Assembly: GCA_036005845.1 (NCBI GenBank) | Contig: DASYQD010000025.1 | Span: forward strand, 43,912 to 107,911 | Reading direction: 5' to 3' | From: DASYQD01 sp036005845 | Lineage (GTDB): Bacteria > Acidobacteriota > Thermoanaerobaculia > Multivoradales > JAIOJS01 | DNA length: 64,000 nucleotides | In this document: one piece after another, positions 8,553 through 16,423 of the stretch | Layout: every line of letters starts with the position of its first letter | Numbering within the stretch: position 1 is the first letter of the stretch | Translations under genes and position numbers: made by a program | The notes under the pieces: model-generated | What the model was told of the DNA's origin: nothing | Database searches by the model: none | What the model saw: only the letters and a program-made list of their open reading frames with translations

Positions 8553-8583
8553 AAAGGGGGCCGCTCGGCCCCCTTTCTCTTTC
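8553..8583 (+). terminator. Rho-independent terminator after the protease
   Basis: A perfect 10-bp stem (AAAGGGGGCC / GGCCCCCTTT) with a GCTC loop is followed by CTCTTTCC. A smaller GCGCCGG/CCGGCGC hairpin precedes it at 8525-8542. The A-rich 5' arm makes it usable for the converging minus operon as well. Confidence 0.8.
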
Positions 8584-8619
8584 CGCGCGATTGCTTCACG
8601 CGCCCGTCGCGTGTCCCGC

Positions 8620-9642
8620 CTACCAGCGCCCCTGCACGCCGAAGAGCCAGTTGCGCTTCGCGGTGAGCTGCAGGCCGTTGACGTCCTGGTAGAGCGGCTG
8701 CTGCACGAAGACGTACGCCGCCCAGGGCTCGCGCAGCGCCACGCGCAGGCCGGGGCTGGCGAAGACGAAGTCACCGCCGGTGAGCGCCGGGTCTTCGCCG
8801 CTCGTGCCGACGTCGTCGCGCAGCTTGTGCCGCAGGTTGAGCTGGAGCACGCCCTCGAGCCGGCCGGCGAGCGGCATCGCGGCGCCGGTGTTGAGCTGCC
8901 AATCGTCGCCGAGGCGGTAGTCGTCGCGGCCGCTGCCGTTGCGCCGGTAGCCGAGCGAGACGAACCAGGGGACGGTCGCCGTGTTGCCCATGCCGCCGCT
9001 CTTCAACGCGCGGCCGCGCAGCGAGCCGCGCAGTGTGGCGCCGAGCGTCGCGTCGGTCGAGCCGCTGCCGGTCTGGATGGGCAGCTCGGCGACCTCGCCC
9101 TCACTGTTCGCGCGGTCGTCCTTGCCGGTCGGCAGCTCGACGCCACCGGTGAGCCAGAGACTGGTGCGGCCGCGGTTGACGGCGAGCCACTGCGCTTCGA
9201 GTGCAACGTCGCCGAAGCCGCGTAGCGTCCACTCCTCGCGAGTCGGCTCGTCGTGGTGGCCCTCGTGCTTGGCGCCGCCGGGCTCGTCCTCGGGCTGCTC
9301 GAGGTGTTCGTGGAAACGGTTCATCCACGGCACGTTGATGCCGAGCAGCAGCCGCGAGGTGGGCGCGTAGCGCAGGCCCAGCGTCGCGGTGCGGTTGATC
9401 GTGCGCACTTCGTCGTGGTCGCTGGGCAGCTCGCCCACCGCCGCCGAGCGGGTGCCGATGCGGGGCTGGTCCTGGTCGATGTACTGGAACGAGAGGTCGA
9501 GCGCCCAACTGCCCGCCGCGGGCAGGTTGAACGCGTGGGTGTCGATGGGACAGAAAGCTGCGCCGCAGCTCGCCCGCGCCGCAGCGTGGCCGAACGCCAC
9601 GAGGGCGACGAGCAGAGCGGCAGCCGATGTGGATCTACGCAC
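8620..9642 (-). CDS. Outer-membrane beta-barrel protein of the metal locus
   Basis: A 340-aa exported protein: signal peptide (about residues 1-24), two early Cys in ASCGAAFCP, then alternating beta strands ending in an aromatic residue (FGVQGRW), as expected for an outer-membrane barrel. A His/Glu-rich stretch around 125-140 (EHLEQPEDE, HEGHHDEP) could bind metal at a loop. It is paralogous to 10139-11047: both share VELPTG, a GSxSTD block, YRRNGxG and YRxGD in order. ATG 9648 touches GGAGGT with no spacing, whereas GTG 9642 lies six bases after it, so GTG is the likelier start. It is the last gene of the leftward arm of the copper locus. Function is probably metal-related transport or sensing, by context only. 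Confidence 0.72.
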   Translation of the reverse strand: MRRSTSAAALLVALVAFGHAAARASCGAAFCPIDTHAFNLPAAGSWALDLSFQYIDQDQPRIGTRSAAVGELPSDHDEVRTINRTATLGLRYAPTSRLLLGINVPWMNRFHEHLEQPEDEPGGAKHEGHHDEPTREEWTLRGFGDVALEAQWLAVNRGRTSLWLTGGVELPTGKDDRANSEGEVAELPIQTGSGSTDATLGATLRGSLRGRALKSGGMGNTATVPWFVSLGYRRNGSGRDDYRLGDDWQLNTGAAMPLAGRLEGVLQLNLRHKLRDDVGTSGEDPALTGGDFVFASPGLRVALREPWAAYVFVQQPLYQDVNGLQLTAKRNWLFGVQGRW

Positions 9643-9703
9643 TGGCATACCTCCGGGCCGGCCCATTTGCGTGTGGCCGGCGGTCTCAGTTGCTGATGAG
9701 TAC

Positions 9704-10096
9704 CTACGGGAGGCGGGCCGGGAGGTCCGGAGGGGGTTGCTCGGGCTCGGGCGAGGCGTGCGCGGCCGCGATTGCCGGAATCGGCGACACGGCGTGAGCG
9801 AAGCTCGGCTGCGGCACACCGGCGGCGCGCGTCAGCACGGCGAGCGGGCCGGTCGCGGGCGGCGTGCTCATCGGCACGTGGTCGTCACAACGCAACCAAC
9901 GTGGGCCTGAATTCGAGTGGCGATGCCGGGCGTGCGCGTGCAGCGGGCAGACGCCCTTGGTGCAGCACGGCATCGGCACGACGCACGAGCGCGCTGGCGC
10001 GACGGCGGCGGCGGCGACGCCGGCTACAAGCTGCAGCGCAGCGATAAAGCTGAGCGCGGCGGCGAGGAACCGCAACCGGGTGGACGGGCCGCTCAC
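9704..10096 (-). CDS. Small Cys/His-rich exported protein of the metal locus
   Basis: A 130-aa protein with a signal peptide (residues 1-33) and a compact candidate metal site, CVVPMPCCTKGVCPLHAHARHRH, at about residues 38-60: four Cys, then alternating His. The rest is Pro/Ala-rich and ends in PPPDLPARLP. No family recognised. The CC..KG.C pattern recurs in the exported protein at 11670-12011 of the same operon, so the two may be related periplasmic copper binders or chaperones (inference). Start is GTG 10096. It sits between two paralogous outer-membrane proteins in the leftward operon. Confidence 0.6.
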   Translation of the reverse strand: MSGPSTRLRFLAAALSFIAALQLVAGVAAAAVAPARSCVVPMPCCTKGVCPLHAHARHRHSNSGPRWLRCDDHVPMSTPPATGPLAVLTRAAGVPQPSFAHAVSPIPAIAAAHASPEPEQPPPDLPARLP

Positions 10097-10138
10097 GCTT
10101 CACATGGTAGCGCCTCGCGGCCCGACGATCCGCCGCCA

Positions 10139-11047
10139 CTAGAACGCGTAACGCGCCTCGACGAGGAGCTGCCAGCGGCTGGCGAGCCCGCCCCGGTCGA
10201 CGCGCGACGCAACTGGCGCGGCGGCCGAGAGGCCGAGCGCGAGCTGCTCGGTCGCCACGTACTCGACGCCCGGCGCGAGGAGCAGCTCGCTGCGCCGCGT
10301 GCCGGGCACCGGCGCGCCGCGCAGGCGGTCGGCTTCGCGGTGAACCAGCGAAGCCTCGAGCAGTGCGAAGACCTCGTGCCCCGGCACCTCGTAGCGCCGC
10401 GGCAGCACGATCGCCTCGGCGTCGAGATCCAGGCGCATCTCGTCGCCGAACCGATAGCCGTGCCCTTCGCCGTTGCGGCGGTAGCCGACGGAGGCCGCCT
10501 GCACGTGCCGCCGGTGCGCCTGTTGGTAGGAGAGATCGGCGAAGAAGTCGGTCGACTCGCTTCCCGGCTGCACGGCTTCACGCAGCGAGAGCGGCAGCTC
10601 GGCATCGCGAGGGAGCGCGCGCCGAGCTCCCGTCGGCAGCTCGACCCCGAAGCCGAGCGCCGCCTGGCGGTCGCGCCAGCGGCCGAGCTGGCGGAAGAAT
10701 CGATACTTGCCGCTCAGCTTGACGTCGCCGAGGCCGGAGAGCCGCGTCTCGGGGCCATGGCGCCTTTTCGCGGTGCGCTCGACGCGCGGGATGGTCGCCG
10801 CGAAGCTCCAGCTCGTCGCCGGCGTGTAGCGCACGTCGATGGCGGCGACCGCTTCGCCCAACTCGGCCCCGTCGTCGCTGCGCTCCTCGCCGAGCGTGAA
10901 GCGGCCGTTCACCGCCAGACCGTGGTACGCGCCAGTGCCGGGGGTCGGCGTACGCAAGGGCGCACCCGCGGCCGGGCCCGCCGCGCCGGCCGCGACCAGG
11001 ACGGCGGCCGCGATCGTCCTCGCTGGCGACAGATCGAGGCGGCTCAT
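10139..11047 (-). CDS. Outer-membrane beta-barrel protein, paralogue of the 8620-9642 product
   Basis: A 302-aa exported protein with a signal peptide (about residues 1-29, ending GPAAGAPL) and a barrel-like alternation of polar and hydrophobic residues through to the C-terminal ARYAF, whose last residue is the Phe typical of outer-membrane proteins. It resembles the broad family annotated as transporter or phenol-degradation MetA-like outer-membrane proteins. Start ATG 11047 overlaps the stop of the preceding gene (ATGA) and has GGGAGGCGG upstream, showing translational coupling to the selenoprotein candidate. The in-frame extension to 11104 is not needed. Confidence 0.72.
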   Translation of the reverse strand: MSRLDLSPARTIAAAVLVAAGAAGPAAGAPLRTPTPGTGAYHGLAVNGRFTLGEERSDDGAELGEAVAAIDVRYTPATSWSFAATIPRVERTAKRRHGPETRLSGLGDVKLSGKYRFFRQLGRWRDRQAALGFGVELPTGARRALPRDAELPLSLREAVQPGSESTDFFADLSYQQAHRRHVQAASVGYRRNGEGHGYRFGDEMRLDLDAEAIVLPRRYEVPGHEVFALLEASLVHREADRLRGAPVPGTRRSELLLAPGVEYVATEQLALGLSAAAPVASRVDRGGLASRWQLLVEARYAF

Positions 11048-11541
11048 TTCGCCGCCTCCCAACGCGAGATCTCGATGCGCTCGCCCTGGGCGTCGCCGCG
11101 CCAAGCGCCGTAGACGATCGCCTCCGCGCCCGGCTTCAGCTCCCCGCGAAGCTTTTCGACCAGCGGTCCGGAGAGCGCGAAGGGCTGCTTGGTACCGGTC
11201 GTCATCAGCTTGCCGTCGGACGCCAGCGAGCCTCGCACCTCAATGGAGGTGCCTTCGACGTCGTAACCGGCGTTGACGAGCTCCTGGCGCAGCTCCGCGT
11301 AACGCGCCGGCCGATCGGCGCGCGGGACGAAGACGAAGTGCCCCGTCTTCACGTCGGTGACCCGCATGTCTTTCGGCTTGGGAGCAAACGAGAGACGGCG
11401 CACGGCCGTCGTGATGTTGTGCACTCAAAGGCCGCAGAGGTAGCCGTTGACGTCGAGCTCGACGCGGCGGACCTCGGCCCCGAGCGGCAATGCGAAGGCG
11501 GTGAGCAAGGCGAAGGCGGCGAGGCGGCGACCGCTAGGCAT
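11044..11541 (-). CDS. Probable selenoprotein: exported HMA-like metal-binding protein with in-frame TGA (CxxU)
   Basis: Translation from ATG 11541, preceded by GAGGAG at eight bases, gives a signal peptide (MPSGRRLAAFALLTAFALPL) and then VRRVELDVNGYLCGL. A TGA at 11425-11427 follows, and the same frame continues to 11044. Reading TGA as selenocysteine yields 165 aa with C36-G-L-U39 at the exact place of the CxxC copper/heavy-metal site of HMA (MerP/CopZ) domains. The downstream part keeps the HMA pattern (amphipathic HNITTAVRRL helix, VTDVKTGHFVFV strand, LRQELVNAGYDVEG). A GTG directly after the TGA has no ribosome site, so a separate downstream gene is unlikely. A stem-loop at 11394-11410 fits a SECIS. 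The gene is in a copper-resistance operon and overlaps the next gene by ATGA. A nonsense mutation is the alternative. Confidence 0.7.
11394..11410 (-). promoter_or_regulatory. Candidate bacterial SECIS stem-loop
   Basis: On the minus strand, 14 bases after the in-frame TGA, GACGGC pairs perfectly with GCCGTC around a CGTGC loop. The apical loop starts 20 bases after the TGA and has G at its second position. This fits the known bacterial SECIS model, in which the loop lies about 16-37 bases past UGA with a G among its first two bases. Confidence 0.55.
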
Positions 11542-11629
11542 GGCACAGACTCCTCGAGCTTCGTAGCTCATTGACCTCGTTGTGGGCGTCATCACGCAGG
11601 GCGGGCGAGTGACCGCCGTGCGGCCGCGG

Positions 11630-11659
11630 CGCGGCTGGGCGCACTACGCCCAGTGGCCG
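11630..11659 (-). other. Intergenic hairpin in the metal operon
   Basis: CTGGGCG and CGCCCAG (11635-11653) pair around CACTA and extend with CGCGG/CCGCG after a small bulge. It lies between the Cys-rich gene and the selenoprotein gene. With no T-tract it is more likely an RNA-stability or attenuation element than a terminator. Confidence 0.35.
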
Positions 11660-11669
11660 CGGGACGCTC

Positions 11670-12011
11670 TCAAAGTCTGAGGATGTCGTGCTGCGTGCTC
11701 GTCAGCGTTGTGCAGCGAGCGATCTCTCTCGGCGCAAGCGGATCCACCGCTACCGTCACTGAAACCGCGGCCGGCACGTCGAGCGTTGCCGGCCGATCCG
11801 CTCCCGGCACGAGACGCAGCGCTTCGCCCGGCGCCGTCGAGCAGCAGCCCGCGGGCGTCGACGCGACGGCCGGCACGGCACAGCCTTTCTTCGCCGGCGA
11901 GGCGCAGCAAGGCAGAGTCGAACTCCGCTTCGCCAAGGCGGCGCAAGGCGCCGCGATGGGCAGCAGCAATGAGCAGGCGAGAAGGGCGGCTACGCTGCGC
12001 AGCAGGTGCAT
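11670..12011 (-). CDS. Cys-rich exported protein, first gene of the leftward metal operon
   Basis: A 113-aa protein with a signal peptide (MHLLRSVAALLACSLLLPIA, cleavage near AALA) and a Cys-rich segment right after it: STLPCCASPAKKGCAVPA, then AGCCSTAPG. Together with one later Cys (IARCTT) this could bind a soft metal in the periplasm. No family recognised; the CC...KKGC pattern resembles CCTKGVC in the 9704-10096 product. ATG 12011 begins the signal peptide; a TTG at 12035 with GGAG four bases upstream would add eight residues and cannot be excluded. It is divergent from the gene at 12115, so the leftward promoter lies in 12012-12114. Confidence 0.6.
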   Translation of the reverse strand: MHLLRSVAALLACSLLLPIAAPCAALAKRSSTLPCCASPAKKGCAVPAVASTPAGCCSTAPGEALRLVPGADRPATLDVPAAVSVTVAVDPLAPREIARCTTLTSTQHDILRL

Positions 12012-12053
12012 CGAGCGATCAGTATAGCGGCGCAACAGACTCCCTCAGGGTCA

Positions 12054-12092
12054 CGAGAACGCGCGAAAGTTCTCGAAGCGGTCCGTGGACCG
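12054..12092. promoter_or_regulatory. Operator-like palindromes between the divergent metal operons
   Basis: Two perfect inverted repeats lie in the 103-base divergent spacer: CGAGAAC-N8-GTTCTCG at 12054-12075, and CGGTCC-GT-GGACCG at 12079-12092. Their place between the two arms of the copper locus suits a repressor or activator site shared by both promoters. No regulator gene is encoded nearby. Confidence 0.4.
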
Positions 12093-12114
12093 GGCCAGTC
12101 GGTAAACTAGTGCC

Positions 12115-12522
12115 GTGAAGCGGACGCGGCTGCTCGCCGTCGGTTGGCTGCTGAGCGGAGTGCTGGTGCCGGCGGCGGCGGTGATGGTGATCCTCGGCTG
12201 CTGCGAGCTGCCCTTCCACGCCGTCGTGCACCGGGCGATGCCGCTCTGCGACATGGCTGCGATGGCGCTGGCGCAGCACCACGGCGGCGACGAGCACGCC
12301 CCCGCTGCTCCCGCGCCCTCGCGTCCAGACGCGAAGCCGACGATGGACCGCGCCTGGCGCGCGCCCGAGCGCTCGGCGGCAACTGTGCCGCTCATGCTCG
12401 CCGCGATGCTGGCGCCGCCGGCGACCGGCCAGCCGGCGCTGCGCTCGCTCCCGATCGGCGCCTTCCGCTGCGACGACGACGTGGGCACTCGACTGGCCCG
12501 CGTCGAGACCCTCCGCCTCTGA
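12115..12522 (+). CDS. Small exported or membrane-anchored His/Met/Cys protein, head of the rightward copper operon
   Basis: A 135-aa protein with an N-terminal hydrophobic segment (about residues 7-29), followed by CCELPFHAVVHRAMPLCDMAAMALAQHHGG at about 29-58. These Cys, His and Met residues form a plausible copper-binding patch. The remainder is Pro/Ala-rich with another hydrophobic stretch (about 92-104). No family recognised. It is the first gene of the rightward operon, 126 bases before the TolC-type lipoprotein, and divergent from the Cys-rich exported protein. Start GTG 12115 follows a GGTAAACTAG stretch and has no strong ribosome site. Confidence 0.55.
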   Translation: MKRTRLLAVGWLLSGVLVPAAAVMVILGCCELPFHAVVHRAMPLCDMAAMALAQHHGGDEHAPAAPAPSRPDAKPTMDRAWRAPERSAATVPLMLAAMLAPPATGQPALRSLPIGAFRCDDDVGTRLARVETLRL

Positions 12523-12648
12523 TGTCCGCCTGAGCGCTGCCGCTCGGCGCCCGCGCGATTGCGCGCGCGCCCAGCCATCCGCGCGCTTCACAACCTCAGC
12601 TTCGAGCTCCAACTCCGAAGAGCGGCCGTGGGCCGCGAGGTCGGGCAC

Positions 12649-14064
12649 ATGACGTCAGAACTTCGAAAAGCGCGCGGCGTACCGGCGCCCGCCGTCGTCG
12701 CGAGCGCAGTCGCCTGCCTCGCGCTCGCCGCCTGCGCCTCGGCGCCGCGCGATGCCGGCTTCGGCGACGTGCAGCGCGGCGTCACCGCATCCACCGGCCA
12801 GGAGATCGCCTGGGACCCGCAGCAAGCGATCGAGGCGCCGGCGGACGCCGCCGTCGCGGCGCAGCTCGCCGAGCCGCTCACCGCCGATCGCGCCGTCGAG
12901 ATCGCGCTGCGCTACAACCGCGATCTCCTGGCCACGCTCGAGGAGCTCGGCATCGCGCGCGCCGACCTCCTGCAGGCGCGCACGCTGCGTAACCCGTTCG
13001 CCGAGGCGGAGCTGCGTTTCCCCGCCTCGCCGTCGCGGCCGTTCGAGGTCATCCTCATGCAGCCGCTCTTCGACCTGCTGAAGCTGCACGCGCGCCGCGC
13101 CGCGGGCGAGGCGGCCTTCGAGGTGACGAAGCTGCGCACGACCGCCGCCGTCGTCGCTTTCGCCAACGAGGTGCGCGCCGACTTCTACCGCGCGCAGGCG
13201 GCGCGCCAGCTACTCGCGAGCCAGGCGACGATCGCCGACGCCGCGCGCGCCGCGGCGGAGCTGGCGCACAAGCAGCACGAGGTGGGGAACGTCTCCGACC
13301 TCGATTTCGAGCGCGAGCAGACGCGCTACGACGCCGCCAAGCTCGAGCTGCAGCGCGCCGAGCTCGAGGAGCTGCAGGCACGCGAGCGGCTGATCGCCGA
13401 CCTCGGGCTCGCGCAACCGCCGGCGACGCTCGACCTTCCCGCCGAGCTGCCGCCAGTGGCCGAGGACGCGCCGCCGGCCGCGGCGCTCGACGAGGCGCTA
13501 GCCGGCCGCCTAGACCTCGGCCTCGCCCGTGCCGACCTCGCGGCGGCACGAGCGCGATTGCCGCTGGCGCGCGGGCCGGTCTACGCCGATGTCGCAGCCG
13601 GCGTGCACCACGAGCGCGAGCCGCAGGGCGAGCGCACGACCGGCCCCGCGCTGGAGCTGCCGATCCCCATCTTCGACTCCGGCCGCGCGCGGCGCGAGCG
13701 CGCGCTCGCCGTGGTCCGCCAGGCCGAACAACGCGTGCACGCCATCGACCTCGCCGGCCGCTCCGCCGCGCGTACCGCCGCCGAGCGGCTGCGCGAAGCG
13801 CGCGCCCGCGCCGAGTACCTGCGCGACGTGGTGGTGCCGCGGCGCCAACGAATCCTCGAGCTCACCCAGCTCGAGACCAACGCCATGCTGCGCGGCGTCT
13901 TCGACCTCTTCCGCGCCCGCCAGGACCTCGACGAGGCACGCCGCGAGGAGGTGCTGGCGCGGCGCGACTACTGGGTGGCGAAGAGCGAGCTGCAGTCGGC
14001 GCTGCTCGGCGTGAAAGGGTTCGAGCCGCAAGGCGGCGCGACGACGATGAAGGAGAGCGAATGA
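12649..14064 (+). CDS. TolC/CusC-type outer-membrane efflux lipoprotein
   Basis: A 471-aa outer-membrane factor. The N-terminus carries a lipoprotein signal (VASAVACLALAAC), so Cys at about residue 29 would be acylated. Two TolC repeats follow, each with long Ala/Arg/Glu-rich coiled-coil helices (for example AVEIALRYNRDLLATLEEL, and LTQLETNAMLRGVFDLFRARQDLDEARREEV). Family members form the outer-membrane duct of CusCBA-type metal pumps, but no membrane-fusion or RND gene is adjacent, so the partner is elsewhere or different. Start ATG 12649 is chosen over the in-frame 12559 because it gives the lipobox. The stop overlaps the multicopper oxidase start (ATGA). Confidence 0.82.
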   Translation: MTSELRKARGVPAPAVVASAVACLALAACASAPRDAGFGDVQRGVTASTGQEIAWDPQQAIEAPADAAVAAQLAEPLTADRAVEIALRYNRDLLATLEELGIARADLLQARTLRNPFAEAELRFPASPSRPFEVILMQPLFDLLKLHARRAAGEAAFEVTKLRTTAAVVAFANEVRADFYRAQAARQLLASQATIADAARAAAELAHKQHEVGNVSDLDFEREQTRYDAAKLELQRAELEELQARERLIADLGLAQPPATLDLPAELPPVAEDAPPAAALDEALAGRLDLGLARADLAAARARLPLARGPVYADVAAGVHHEREPQGERTTGPALELPIPIFDSGRARRERALAVVRQAEQRVHAIDLAGRSAARTAAERLREARARAEYLRDVVVPRRQRILELTQLETNAMLRGVFDLFRARQDLDEARREEVLARRDYWVAKSELQSALLGVKGFEPQGGATTMKESE

Positions 14065-15410
14065 TCACCCGCCGCAACGTCCTCGTCTCCAGCATCGCTT
14101 CCGCCGTTGGCGCGGTGATCGGGCGCCGCGCCGCCAGCGCTCAGCACGAGCACATGCACATGCAGCCGCCCGTCGCGGCACCGACCTCGACGCCCGCACC
14201 CACCAAGGCTCCGCCGCATTCGGCGCCGCACACACCGCCGGCCGCCGCACCGCGCGCATCCACCGGCGGCCCCGGCTACACGCCCGTCGTCACCCCCAAC
14301 GGCACCACGCTCCCCTGGCGCTGGGAGGACGGCCGCAAGACCTTCCACCTCGTCGCCGAGCCCGTGGTGCGCGAGCTCGCTCCCGGCCTGACGATCAACG
14401 CCTGGGGCTACAACGGCCAGACGCCGGGACCGACGATCGAAGCCGTCGAGGGCGACCGCCTGCGCATCTACGTCGAGAACCGGCTGCCGGCGCCGACCTC
14501 GATGCACTGGCACGGCGTGCTGCTGCCCAATGGCATGGACGGCGTCGCCGGCTTGAACCAGCGCCGCATCGAGCCCGGGCAGACCTTCGTCTACGAGTTC
14601 GACGTGCGCCAGCACGGCACCAACATGTACCACCCGCACTTCGACGAGATGATGCAGCAATCGCTGGGGATGATGGGCTTCCTGATCTTCCACCCGCGGC
14701 GCGCGCCGCGGCGCATCGACCGCGACTTCGCCATCTTCCTCGCCGAGTGGGCGGTCAAGCCGGGCGCGGCGACGCCCGACCCGACGGTGATGACCGACTT
14801 CAACCTCTTCACCTTCAACAGCCGCGTCTTCCCCGGCACCGCGCCGCTCGTCGTCCGGCGCGGCGACCGCGTGCGGCTGCGCATCGCCAACATCAGCATG
14901 GACTCGCACCCGATCCACGTCCACGGCCACCACTTCCGCTGGACGGGCACCGACGCCGGCCCGGTCCCCGAGACGGCGTGGATCCCGGAGACCAGCATCA
15001 ACGTGCCGCCGGGCACGACGCGCGACGTCGAGCTCGTCGCCGACAACCCGGGCGACTGGGGCGTGCACTGCCACAAGGTGCACCACACGATGAACCAGAT
15101 GGGGCACGGGCTCCCCGTGCTGCTCGGCGTCGACACCCGCGCCGCCGAGGTCGAGCTGCAGCGGCTGGCGCCCGGCGGCATGATCATGGGGCAGGCCGGC
15201 ATGGCCGAGATGCATGCGATGCCGGCGCCGCGGAATACGCTGCCGATGGGCGGCGGCGAGGGGCCGTTCGGCACCATCTTCATGGGCGGGATGTTCACTG
15301 TGTTGAAGGTGCGCGACGGGCTGAAGAGCTACGACGAGGACCCGGGGTGGTACCAACAGCCGGCAGGGACGACGGCGCGGCTGGTGGAGGCGCCGCCGAG
15401 ACGGGGGTGA
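14061..15410 (+). CDS. Two-domain multicopper oxidase, copper detoxification
   Basis: A 449-aa exported oxidase. The N-terminus has twin arginines (ITRRNVLVSS) and a short hydrophobic stretch, suggesting Tat export, then a His/Met/Pro-rich linker (about residues 28-75). All four copper ligand blocks are present: HWHG 149-152, HPHF 191-194, HPIHVHGHH 283-291 and HCHKVHHTMNQMGH 336-349. Only about 90 residues separate the second and third blocks, so the fold has two cupredoxin domains rather than three. A Met-rich tail (MIMGQAGMAEMHAMP) may bind extra copper. Expected role: oxidise Cu(I) in the periplasm. It is translationally coupled to the efflux lipoprotein upstream. Confidence 0.88.
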   Translation: MITRRNVLVSSIASAVGAVIGRRAASAQHEHMHMQPPVAAPTSTPAPTKAPPHSAPHTPPAAAPRASTGGPGYTPVVTPNGTTLPWRWEDGRKTFHLVAEPVVRELAPGLTINAWGYNGQTPGPTIEAVEGDRLRIYVENRLPAPTSMHWHGVLLPNGMDGVAGLNQRRIEPGQTFVYEFDVRQHGTNMYHPHFDEMMQQSLGMMGFLIFHPRRAPRRIDRDFAIFLAEWAVKPGAATPDPTVMTDFNLFTFNSRVFPGTAPLVVRRGDRVRLRIANISMDSHPIHVHGHHFRWTGTDAGPVPETAWIPETSINVPPGTTRDVELVADNPGDWGVHCHKVHHTMNQMGHGLPVLLGVDTRAAEVELQRLAPGGMIMGQAGMAEMHAMPAPRNTLPMGGGEGPFGTIFMGGMFTVLKVRDGLKSYDEDPGWYQQPAGTTARLVEAPPRRG

Positions 15411-15412
15411 GC

Positions 15413-16039
15413 ATGCGACAGCGCGCGAAGATCAGCGTCCTCCTGCTGGTGGCATACCTCGCCATAGCCACGGTGCTGGCGATCAGGATCCGCCGCGGCT
15501 TCAGCGCGCGCGACGAGCCGACAGCGCTGGAGGCGGCAGTGGCGACTCGCATGCGCCGCTGGTCGGTGCCCGCCGCGCTGCGCGACGCGCGGAACCCAGT
15601 GGCACTGACGCCGCCAGTGCTCGTCGAAGCGCGCGCTCACTGGGCCGACCACTGCGCCACCTGCCACGGCAACGACGGCAAGGGCCAGACGACGATCGGC
15701 GAGCGCCTCTACCCGCGCGCTCCCGACATGACCCTGCCACGCACGCAGCGCCTCTCCGACGGCGAGCTCTTCGCCATTATCGAGAACGGCGTCCGCTTGA
15801 CGGGCATGCCAGGATGGGGCGACGGCACGGCGGAGTCGCGGCGCGAGAGCTGGGCGCTGGTTCACCTCATCCGCCGGCTGCCGCGGATCACTCCCGAAGA
15901 TCTCGCCGAGATGGAAAAGCTCAACCCGAAGACGCCCGAGGAGCTGGAAGAGCAGAACGAAGAGGATGCGTTCTTGAAGGGTGAGGATGCCGTCGAGGCC
16001 GCCTCGCCTACCCCCGCCACCGTCAGCCACCATCACTGA
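15413..16039 (+). CDS. Membrane-anchored c-type cytochrome
   Basis: A 208-aa protein with one N-terminal transmembrane helix (about residues 8-26) and a class I cytochrome c domain: C81-A-T-C84-H85, then NDGKGQTTIG, and a probable axial Met in VRLTGMPGWGDG. The tail is acidic (EELEEQNEEDAF) and ends in SHHH. It starts three bases after the multicopper oxidase and probably passes electrons to or from that enzyme in copper oxidation (inference from context). A GTG at 15407 is an alternative start two codons earlier. Confidence 0.85.
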   Translation: MRQRAKISVLLLVAYLAIATVLAIRIRRGFSARDEPTALEAAVATRMRRWSVPAALRDARNPVALTPPVLVEARAHWADHCATCHGNDGKGQTTIGERLYPRAPDMTLPRTQRLSDGELFAIIENGVRLTGMPGWGDGTAESRRESWALVHLIRRLPRITPEDLAEMEKLNPKTPEELEEQNEEDAFLKGEDAVEAASPTPATVSHHH

Positions 16040-16050
16040 GGAGACCGCTC

Positions 16051-16377
16051 ATGCGCAGGATCGCCACTTCGCTCGTCGCGTTCGTCGTCGCACTGTTCGT
16101 CGTCGCCGGCGTCGCCCACGCCCACGGCGGCAACGCCCACCTGCTCGGCACCGTCGTGCAGCTGCACGAGAGCCACCTCATCGTCAAGAACAAGGCCGGC
16201 AAGCAGCGCACCGCGGAGCTCACCCCCGCGACCAAGCTCGAGAAGGCCGGCAAGCCGGCGACCCGCGCCGACCTGGTCGCGGGCGCGCGCGTCGCCGTCC
16301 ACTTCGCCGCCAACGGCAAGACGGCGCTGCTGGTCAGGATCAGCCCCGCGGCGCCGAAGCCCGCGGCACCAAAGTGA
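16051..16377 (+). CDS. Small periplasmic beta protein (DUF5666-like)
   Basis: A 108-aa protein with a signal peptide (residues 1-24, ending VAHAHGG) and one small beta-barrel-like domain: GTVVQLHESHLIVKNKAGK, then TAELTPATKLEKAG and AGARVAVHFAANGKTALLVRI. This is the pattern of DUF5666/OB-like periplasmic domains often found beside copper genes. His residues cluster near the mature N-terminus (HAHGGNAH). A GAGGAG site lies eight bases before ATG. It sits between the cytochrome and the copper ATPase in the operon; its exact role is unknown. Confidence 0.75.
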   Translation: MRRIATSLVAFVVALFVVAGVAHAHGGNAHLLGTVVQLHESHLIVKNKAGKQRTAELTPATKLEKAGKPATRADLVAGARVAVHFAANGKTALLVRISPAAPKPAAPK

Positions 16378-16423
16378 GACGCGGCGCGGCGTGGGGCTTC
16401 ACGCGCCCGCCGCGGGAGGCTTG

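Noticed and set aside
11044..11424. A separate 126-aa gene starting at GTG directly after the TGA
   Set aside because: It has no ribosome site and starts in the middle of an HMA-like pattern. The upstream frame supplies the ribosome site, signal peptide and first Cys, so one gene through the TGA explains more. A true nonsense mutation remains possible and is stated in the finding.
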